In this document: piece after piece, positions 1-4,528 of the stretch
How the letters are laid out: each line of letters starts with the position of its first letter
Position numbering within the stretch: position 1 is the first letter of the stretch
Origin: CAZZCN01 sp964652975
GTDB lineage: Bacteria; Bacillota; Clostridia; Saccharofermentanales; UBA5734
Assembly (NCBI GenBank): GCA_964652975.1
Contig: CAZZCN010000111.1
Location: forward strand, 1 to 7,565
DNA: 7,565 nt
Direction of reading: 5' to 3'
The notes under the pieces: generated by a model
Database searches by the model: none
What the model saw: the letters and a program-made list of their open reading frames with translations, nothing else
Told to the model about the DNA's origin: nothing
Made by a program: the position numbers and the translations under genes

Positions 1-14
1 AAAGGCAGGTAATT

Positions 15-902
15 ATGGCTCGAAGTATGACAGGGTTCGGGAAAGGTCAATGCGTATGCGCAGACAGGAAATGCAGTGTTGAGATAAAGTCAGTCAACAG
101 CAAATACTGTGATATGCAGATAAGGCTTCCGAGAATTCTAAATGGCATCGAAAACCGTATAAGGAACATGATTTCATCGCAGCTTCAACGCGGCAAGATT
201 GATGTATATATCTCATATGATGATTACAGAGACGATTATAAGGAAGTAATAGTTGACAGCGCTTTAGTCAAAGCTTATAAAGCCGCCCTTTCTCAGATTG
301 CCGAGACACTTGGTACCGATGAGAAAGTATATGCAACTACTATTTCAAAGTTCAGTGATGTATTGAAAGTCCAGACATATCAGCCGGACGACGAGGAATT
401 ATGGAGTTTCGTAGAGGAGGCTGTTGCCCAGGCACTGGAGTCAATTAATACAATGCGTGAGAAAGAAGGCACAGCTCTTATTAACAACATACTCGAGAAG
501 TCAAGTGACCTTAAGTCGCTTCATTGTAAAGTTTGTGAGCGTGCTCCTTTTGTCGTGGTGGAATTTGCGCAGCGCCTAAGTAAAAGAATTGCAGACCTTG
601 CAGGTGATCTGGCTGACAAAAAGATTGACGAGACAAGGCTTGCCATGGAAGTTGCTTTTTTTGCAGACAAATGTTCAATCGACGAAGAGACAGTAAGGCT
701 TCAAAGCCATATTGAACAGCTCGAATCAACGTTGTTAGAGAATGGATCCATAGGCAAGAAGCTGGATTTTTTGATACAAGAGATCAATCGTGAGATCAAT
801 ACCATAGGCTCCAAGGCCAATGACTTGACAATAACCCGGATTGTCGTGGATATGAAGACTCAGATGGAGAATGTCCGTGAGCAGATACAGAACATGGAGT
901 AA
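15..902 (+). CDS. yicC: YicC/YloC-family endoribonuclease
   Basis: This 295-residue protein belongs to the YicC/YloC family, whose E. coli and B. subtilis members are reported endoribonucleases that form ring-like oligomers; it should act on RNA in the cytoplasm. The N-terminal hallmark MTGFG is at residues 5-9, opening the YicC-like N domain (about 1-155). The C-terminal DUF1732 domain (about 210-295) carries the family signatures RLQSHIEQL (228-236) and INREINTIGSKAND (257-270), ending in the usual VREQIQNME. The length is normal for the family and both domains are complete, so it looks intact. The ATG at 15 is preceded by an AGG-containing site at 7-9. Any upstream promoter lies outside the window. 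The remA start follows seven bases after the stop codon, which suggests co-transcription. The RNA target in this organism cannot be read from the sequence. Confidence 0.93.
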   Translation: MARSMTGFGKGQCVCADRKCSVEIKSVNSKYCDMQIRLPRILNGIENRIRNMISSQLQRGKIDVYISYDDYRDDYKEVIVDSALVKAYKAALSQIAETLGTDEKVYATTISKFSDVLKVQTYQPDDEELWSFVEEAVAQALESINTMREKEGTALINNILEKSSDLKSLHCKVCERAPFVVVEFAQRLSKRIADLAGDLADKKIDETRLAMEVAFFADKCSIDEETVRLQSHIEQLESTLLENGSIGKKLDFLIQEINREINTIGSKANDLTITRIVVDMKTQMENVREQIQNME

Positions 903-908
903 ATAGTG

Positions 909-1142
909 ATGAAACTGATACAGATAGGGTTTGGCAATATGGTTTCATCCGAAAGGGTGATAGCGGTGATAGGTCCTGAAGCATCTCCTGTTAAACGGCT
1001 TATATCGGACGCCAAGGACAGGGGAACGCTCATTGACGCATCATCAGGCCGAAAGACCAAATCCGTGATTTTGATGGACAGCGACCACATTATCCTTTCA
1101 TCACTGACAACCCAGGAGATTGAGAAGGAGATCGCCCACTAG
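909..1142 (+). CDS. remA: RemA/DUF370-family DNA-binding regulator
   Basis: This is a 77-residue protein of the RemA (YlzA, DUF370) family. B. subtilis RemA is a DNA-binding activator of biofilm matrix operons that oligomerises and binds several sites upstream of its target promoters. Conserved blocks are LIQIGFGN (3-10), PEASPVKR (23-30), DAKDRGTLIDAS (34-45), GRKTK (47-51) and MDSDHIILS (56-64). R16 and the basic pair R48/K49 sit where the family has DNA-contacting arginines; one arginine of that pair is lysine here. I chose ATG 909 over the in-frame GTG at 906 because GGAG at 896-899, inside the end of yicC, is nine bases upstream and family members begin with M-K-x-I. The protein is slightly shorter than the B. 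subtilis one at its C-terminus. The location between yicC and gmk is the standard Firmicute position. The regulatory target is unknown here; the repeat array just downstream is one candidate. Confidence 0.92.
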   Translation: MKLIQIGFGNMVSSERVIAVIGPEASPVKRLISDAKDRGTLIDASSGRKTKSVILMDSDHIILSSLTTQEIEKEIAH

Positions 1143-1270
1143 CAGGTAACAACATACAGGGACTGCTAAGACAACCAAAACACTGAAATATTCAAACAAG
1201 TAAACACCGAAAATTTAAAGAAAAAACGAAGGTCTTAAGTAAATAGACAGAAGAATCAACTAAAAAAGAA
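1143..1270 (+). other. A-rich intergenic stretch after remA, no gene seen
   Basis: This is the first part of the 326-base gap between remA and gmk. It is strongly A-rich on the + strand and holds no credible coding frame. A weak AGCAG/CTGCT pair (1141-1145 and 1163-1167) has no T-run after it, so I do not call a terminator for remA. Nothing else in this part is recognisable. The structured repeat begins at its 3' end. Confidence 0.6.
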
Positions 1271-1405
1271 ATGGACCAATAGCAGACAATAACAGACAAT
1301 AACAGACAAATAACAGACAAACAACAGACAAACAACAGACAATAACAAGCAAATAATGGATAATAACGGACAATAACAGGCAATAACAGGCAACCAACAG
1401 ACAAT
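1271..1405 (+). repeat. Tandem array of 10/11-base units, consensus AACAGACAAT
   Basis: Twelve consecutive units run from 1281 to 1405 with lengths 10,10,11,11,11,10,11,10,10,10,11,10, a mean of 10.4 bases, close to one turn of B-DNA. The commonest forms are AACAGACAAT and AACAGACAAAY. A degenerate in-register unit (ATGGACCAAT) precedes it at 1271-1280. Variants such as AACGGACAAT, AACAGGCAAT and AATGGATAAT keep the flanking AA and AAT while the centre drifts, as expected of an old array under partial selection. An isolated exact copy lies at 1442-1451, just before the gmk ribosome binding site. The alternating 10 and 11 lengths break any reading frame, so it is not protein-coding. It lies 130 bases after remA and ends ten bases before a TATAAT. 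Helical phasing suggests a protein-binding array, with RemA the obvious candidate by proximity and family behaviour; that link is inference. Confidence 0.9.
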
Positions 1406-1415
1406 AACATTGAAC

Positions 1416-1421
1416 TATAAT
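1416..1421 (+). promoter_or_regulatory. Possible activator-dependent gmk promoter (-10 only)
   Basis: A perfect TATAAT lies ten bases after the last clear repeat unit and 47 bases before the gmk ATG. At the expected 16-18 base spacing there is no TTGACA-like box; that position is occupied by the last repeat units (about 1392-1399). There is no TGn extension either. A good -10 without a -35, fed by a phased repeat array, resembles an activator-dependent promoter. It could also be a chance hexamer in AT-rich DNA. Confidence 0.45.
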
Positions 1422-1452
1422 GCGGTATTTTAAATGAAAAAAACAGACAATT

Positions 1453-1460
1453 AAAAGGAG
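1453..1460 (+). promoter_or_regulatory. gmk ribosome binding site
   Basis: The AAAAGGAG stretch ends eight bases before ATG 1469 but only five before the in-frame TTG at 1466. This spacing decides the start in favour of ATG. It directly follows the isolated copy of the repeat unit at 1442-1451. Confidence 0.8.
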
Positions 1461-1468
1461 AGCCTTTG

Positions 1469-2095
1469 ATGCTGCCATCACAGATTCATAAAGTAAAAGG
1501 CGTGGTAATAACTCTTTCGGGTCCTTCGGGAGTCGGCAAGGGGACAGTAATAACGAAATTAATGGAAATGTCTCCTTCAATAAAACACTCGGTTTCTATA
1601 ACCACACGCAAGCCAAGACCGGAAGAGATCGAAGGCGTTGATTATTATTTTACCGATGAAGAGACATTTATACAAATGATAGCAGACGAAGAGATTTTGG
1701 AGCACGACATATACTGTGGCAACTATTACGGAACACCAAGAGCGCCTTTGCTCGAATGCATAGAGAATGGCGTGGATGTTGTTTTAGATATAACCGTACC
1801 GGGGTCGATATCTGTGATGGAGAGATTTCCTGAAGCTGTAAGCATATTTTTACTACCACCTTCGTTTTCAGAGCTGAAGAGGCGCCTTTTGAAACGCGGC
1901 ACCGAAAGCAATGAAGTACAGGAAATGAGACTCGGGAAAGCGAGAAGCGAGGTAAAGATGGCCAAACTTTTTGAATATGTGCTGGTCAACGATGACCTTG
2001 AACAAACGGCGAACAGCGTAATAGCAATCACTAAAGCCGAAAGATTCAGATATAAGAGACTTGCAGGCATCGAGGATGCCGTAATGGAAAACTAG
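1469..2095 (+). CDS. gmk: Guanylate kinase (GMP kinase)
   Basis: This 208-residue enzyme phosphorylates GMP to GDP with ATP in the cytoplasm, an essential step in guanine nucleotide supply and (p)ppGpp balance. It has the full family layout: the P-loop GPSGVGKGT (18-26), the GMP-binding lid region TTRKPRPEEIEGVDYYF (45-61), E78 and GNYYGTP (84-90) in the GMP site, the FLLPPS strand (127-132), the adenine-side RGTES loop (143-147) and the C-terminal VNDDLE. Length is normal. One oddity is the strand after the GMP site, which reads LDITVPG (106-112) where most family members have L-[DE]-I-D-x-Q-G; the second acidic residue is T109 and the glutamine is P111. The gene otherwise looks functional. 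It follows the repeat array and precedes rpoZ by 106 bases, the classical gmk-rpoZ pairing. Confidence 0.96.
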   Translation: MLPSQIHKVKGVVITLSGPSGVGKGTVITKLMEMSPSIKHSVSITTRKPRPEEIEGVDYYFTDEETFIQMIADEEILEHDIYCGNYYGTPRAPLLECIENGVDVVLDITVPGSISVMERFPEAVSIFLLPPSFSELKRRLLKRGTESNEVQEMRLGKARSEVKMAKLFEYVLVNDDLEQTANSVIAITKAERFRYKRLAGIEDAVMEN

Positions 2096-2129
2096 TAATA
2101 CAATATACGTCAAAGAATATAGAGGATTG

Positions 2130-2149
2130 GTATAACCAAGGTGTTATAC
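2130..2149. repeat. Dyad GTATAAC-n6-GTTATAC upstream of rpoZ
   Basis: Two perfect seven-base arms, GTATAAC (2130-2136) and GTTATAC (2143-2149), flank six bases. An overlapping smaller dyad, TTGGT-ATA-ACCAA, lies at 2127-2139. As RNA the stem would be weak, and no T-run follows directly, so an operator-like DNA site is at least as likely as a hairpin. It sits in the 106-base gmk-rpoZ gap, 52 bases before the rpoZ start. I see no convincing -35/-10 pair around it. Confidence 0.4.
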
Positions 2150-2201
2150 AAACTAGAGTAAGAGTAAAAATTTTTTATATAAGTTCGCAAGGAGGACTAT
2201 T

Positions 2202-3032
2202 ATGTTAGTAAAACCAACCCTGGAATCTCTATTGAAAAAAGTGGATAGCAGATATACGCTTTCTGTTGTTGCAGCCAAAAGAGCAAGACAATTAGTAAAC
2301 GGTGCACAACCACTTGCACACTCTGACACGCCGAATTTTGTAACAACAGCATGTGAAGAGATAAAAGCAATGAGAATAATACCCATGAAAGGGATTCTCG
2401 ACGTTTATATTCCACTTCGCCCCGAGGTTGCAGCAGAGCGCCTGGCCGCCAAGACCGCACTCGAAAACGCAAGACTGCAGGAGGCGATTGAAGAGAACAT
2501 TACACGTAATGCGAGATCAGCAGCCAAGGAAGCAGCAATGCTTGCCAAAGAAAACGAAATCATGGAAGATGACTTCGAAGAGGATTTTGATATTGCTGAT
2601 GAAACAGAAGTGGCTGAAGCCGAGCTGGATTTGGAACTGACAATCGAAGCTGAGGAAGAATTTGCCGACAATGAAGATGCAGATATCGATTTTGAGGATG
2701 TTGCTATTCTTGACGAAGTGACAATTACTGACGATGTTGCTGTTGCTGATGACATAATAGACGCTTCAACAGAAATCTCGGCCGACGATATTACCGATGA
2801 TGTCAAGAAAGTACCGAAAGCAAAGAAGGCCGTCAAAGCCAACTATGTTAACAAATCAGACAAAATCGAAGAATTTGACGAAACTGATGAATTTGTCGCA
2901 TTAACTGATGAATTTGAAGATGCAACCAAATCCGAAAAAAAGAAAAAGTCTTCAAAGAAAGCCACACCAAAAAAGACTGAAATCTCTTCGGAAGAGACAG
3001 CTGCAGTCACAGATACAGATACAGAATCATAG
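2202..3032 (+). CDS. rpoZ: RNA polymerase omega subunit with long charged C-terminal tail
   Basis: The first 75 or so residues are a recognisable omega subunit, which helps assemble and stabilise the beta-prime subunit. They include SRYTLSVVAAKRARQLVNG (16-34) and the ACEEIKAMRI helix (50-59), then DVYIPLRPEV (67-76). The start is firm: AAGGAGG at 2189-2195, six bases before the ATG. Omega is usually about 65-100 residues; this one is 276. After a predicted helical alanine- and glutamate-rich stretch (77-120) comes a very acidic block (about 121-200), a lysine-rich block (201-220, with VPKAKKAVKA), a second acidic block (221-240), a second lysine-rich block (242-258, with KKKKSSKK) and a Ser/Thr/acidic end. 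No cysteines, folds or motifs are recognisable there; it looks disordered. The frame is open throughout and glyQS follows 18 bases later, so the tail is not a frameshift artefact visible here. Its role is unknown. Confidence 0.9.
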   Translation: MLVKPTLESLLKKVDSRYTLSVVAAKRARQLVNGAQPLAHSDTPNFVTTACEEIKAMRIIPMKGILDVYIPLRPEVAAERLAAKTALENARLQEAIEENITRNARSAAKEAAMLAKENEIMEDDFEEDFDIADETEVAEAELDLELTIEAEEEFADNEDADIDFEDVAILDEVTITDDVAVADDIIDASTEISADDITDDVKKVPKAKKAVKANYVNKSDKIEEFDETDEFVALTDEFEDATKSEKKKKSSKKATPKKTEISSEETAAVTDTDTES

Positions 3033-3050
3033 GACCGGGAGGAAATATAA

Positions 3051-4442
3051 ATGCCTGTAGAAAAAACAATGGACAAGATAGTAGCGCTTGCAAAAAACAG
3101 GGGATTTGTTTTCCCGGGTTCTGAAATATACGGCGGACTTGCCAACTCTTGGGACTACGGACCGCTTGGCGTCAATCTCAAGAACAATGTCAAGTCGGCC
3201 TGGTGGCAGAAATTTGTCCAGGAAAATCCATATAATGTCGGAGTGGACTGCGCAATTCTAATGAACCCGCAGACATGGGTCGCATCAGGACACGTCGGTG
3301 GTTTTTCCGATCCGCTTATTGACTGCAAAAGCTGCAAGACACGTCATCGCGCAGACAAGCTTATAGAGGACTGGAACAAGGATAACAATGTAGCGGAATT
3401 TGCAGTTGATGCACTAAGCCCGATTGAACTCATGGAGTATATCAAGAAAAATAATGTAGCCTGCCCCGACTGTGCTTCACATGATTTTACCGATGTGAGA
3501 AAATTCAACCTTATGTTCAAGACATTTCAAGGAGTGACCGAGGACAGTAAAGCAGAGATTTATTTGAGACCTGAGACTGCACAGGGGATTTTTGTCAACT
3601 TCAAAAATGTTCAGAGGTCTTCACGCAAGAAAATTCCTTTTGGCGTATGTCAGATCGGAAAGTCCTTCAGAAACGAGATAACTCCTGGTAATTTTACATT
3701 CAGGACAAGAGAATTTGAGCAGATGGAGCTTGAATTTTTTTGTGAGCCCGGTACAGACCTTGAGTGGTTTGCTTACTGGCGGAGTTTTTGCCGTCAATGG
3801 CTTTTGGACCTGGGAATGAATGATACAGAGCTTAGACTTCGCGACCATGGTCCGGAGGAACTGTCTTTTTATTCTAAAGCCACTACCGATTTCGAGTTTT
3901 TATTCCCGTTTGGATGGGGAGAACTCTGGGGTATTGCAGACCGTACAGATTATGATCTCAAACAGCATATCGAACACTCCAAAGACGATTTATCATATTT
4001 TGATCCGGCTACCAATGAGAAATACGTGCCTTACGTTATTGAACCTTCACTGGGCGCCGACCGTGTCACACTTGCATTTTTGTGCAGCGCCTATGACGAA
4101 GAGGAGATCGCACCCGGTGACACACGTATCGTTTTAAGATTCCACCCGGCACTTGCACCTATTAAAATAGCAGTGCTTCCGCTGTCTAACAAGCTAGCCG
4201 ACCAGGCTGGCGAAGTATATGCCGGTCTCACCAAGAAGTGGATGTGCGAATTTGATGACAGACAGTCGATAGGCAAGAGATACCGCCGACAGGATGAGAT
4301 AGGAACACCGTTTTGCGTTACCTTTGACTTTGATTCACTTGAAGATTCATGTGTAACAGTGCGTGACAGGGATTCAATGAAGCAGGAGAGAATTCCGATA
4401 GCCGAGTTGAACGCTTATTTTGAAAGCAAATTTGATTTTTAA
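3051..4442 (+). CDS. glyQS: Glycine--tRNA ligase, single-chain dimeric type
   Basis: This 463-residue class II synthetase charges tRNA-Gly with glycine using ATP. It is the homodimeric, eukaryote/archaea-like type, not the alpha2-beta2 GlyQ/GlyS enzyme. Visible parts in order are the N-terminal SWDYGPLG (33-40) of the catalytic core, a zinc-ribbon-like insertion with CxxC pairs C92/C95 and C138/C141, the glycine-site RPETAQG (173-179), class II motif 2 FRNEITP (206-212) with FRTREFEQMELEF (217-229), motif 3 EPSLGADR (331-338) with its conserved arginine, and the anticodon-binding domain (about 361-463). Length is typical and nothing is missing. GGGAGG at 3038-3043 precedes the ATG. It starts 18 bases after rpoZ, so it is probably co-transcribed with it. 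There is no T-box leader in this gap. The symbol glyS is also used for this type. Confidence 0.96.
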   Translation: MPVEKTMDKIVALAKNRGFVFPGSEIYGGLANSWDYGPLGVNLKNNVKSAWWQKFVQENPYNVGVDCAILMNPQTWVASGHVGGFSDPLIDCKSCKTRHRADKLIEDWNKDNNVAEFAVDALSPIELMEYIKKNNVACPDCASHDFTDVRKFNLMFKTFQGVTEDSKAEIYLRPETAQGIFVNFKNVQRSSRKKIPFGVCQIGKSFRNEITPGNFTFRTREFEQMELEFFCEPGTDLEWFAYWRSFCRQWLLDLGMNDTELRLRDHGPEELSFYSKATTDFEFLFPFGWGELWGIADRTDYDLKQHIEHSKDDLSYFDPATNEKYVPYVIEPSLGADRVTLAFLCSAYDEEEIAPGDTRIVLRFHPALAPIKIAVLPLSNKLADQAGEVYAGLTKKWMCEFDDRQSIGKRYRRQDEIGTPFCVTFDFDSLEDSCVTVRDRDSMKQERIPIAELNAYFESKFDF

Positions 4443-4449
4443 CTTAAGT

Positions 4450-4478
4450 TTAACAGGCATATTATATGAAATTATAAT
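4450..4478 (+). promoter_or_regulatory. Probable ppdK promoter, TTAACA-17-TATAAT
   Basis: TTAACA (4450-4455, five of six to the consensus -35) and a perfect TATAAT (4473-4478) are separated by exactly 17 bases. Transcription would start near 4485, giving an untranslated leader of about 44 bases that includes the strong AGGAGG site at 4516-4521. The promoter begins eight bases after the glyQS stop, so ppdK can be transcribed on its own. No terminator for glyQS is visible between them, so readthrough is also possible. Confidence 0.75.
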
Positions 4479-4528
4479 TGAAATTTTGCCTGAAGAATAA
4501 ATGAAAGAACATCATAGGAGGAAAAAAG

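Noticed and set aside
906..908. GTG start for remA, and similarly TTG 1466 for gmk
   Set aside because: In both cases the adjacent in-frame ATG three bases later has the better distance to its GGAG site.
1192..1580. Reverse-strand open frames (72 and 106 residues) rich in Leu, Val, Cys and Tyr that look like membrane proteins
   Set aside because: They are products of reading the 10/11-base array backwards. The hydrophobic repeats follow from the TTGTCTGTTA units, there is no ribosome binding site, and the longer one runs into gmk.
2405..2842. Reverse-strand 145-residue Ser/Ala-rich frame inside rpoZ
   Set aside because: It is the complement of the GAN and GCN codons of the acidic tail. Low complexity and the absence of a start signal mark it as a shadow.
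4454..4492. CAGGCA/TGCCTG inverted repeat as a glyQS terminator
   Set aside because: The loop is 27 bases, there is no T-run after it, and it overlaps a much better explained promoter.
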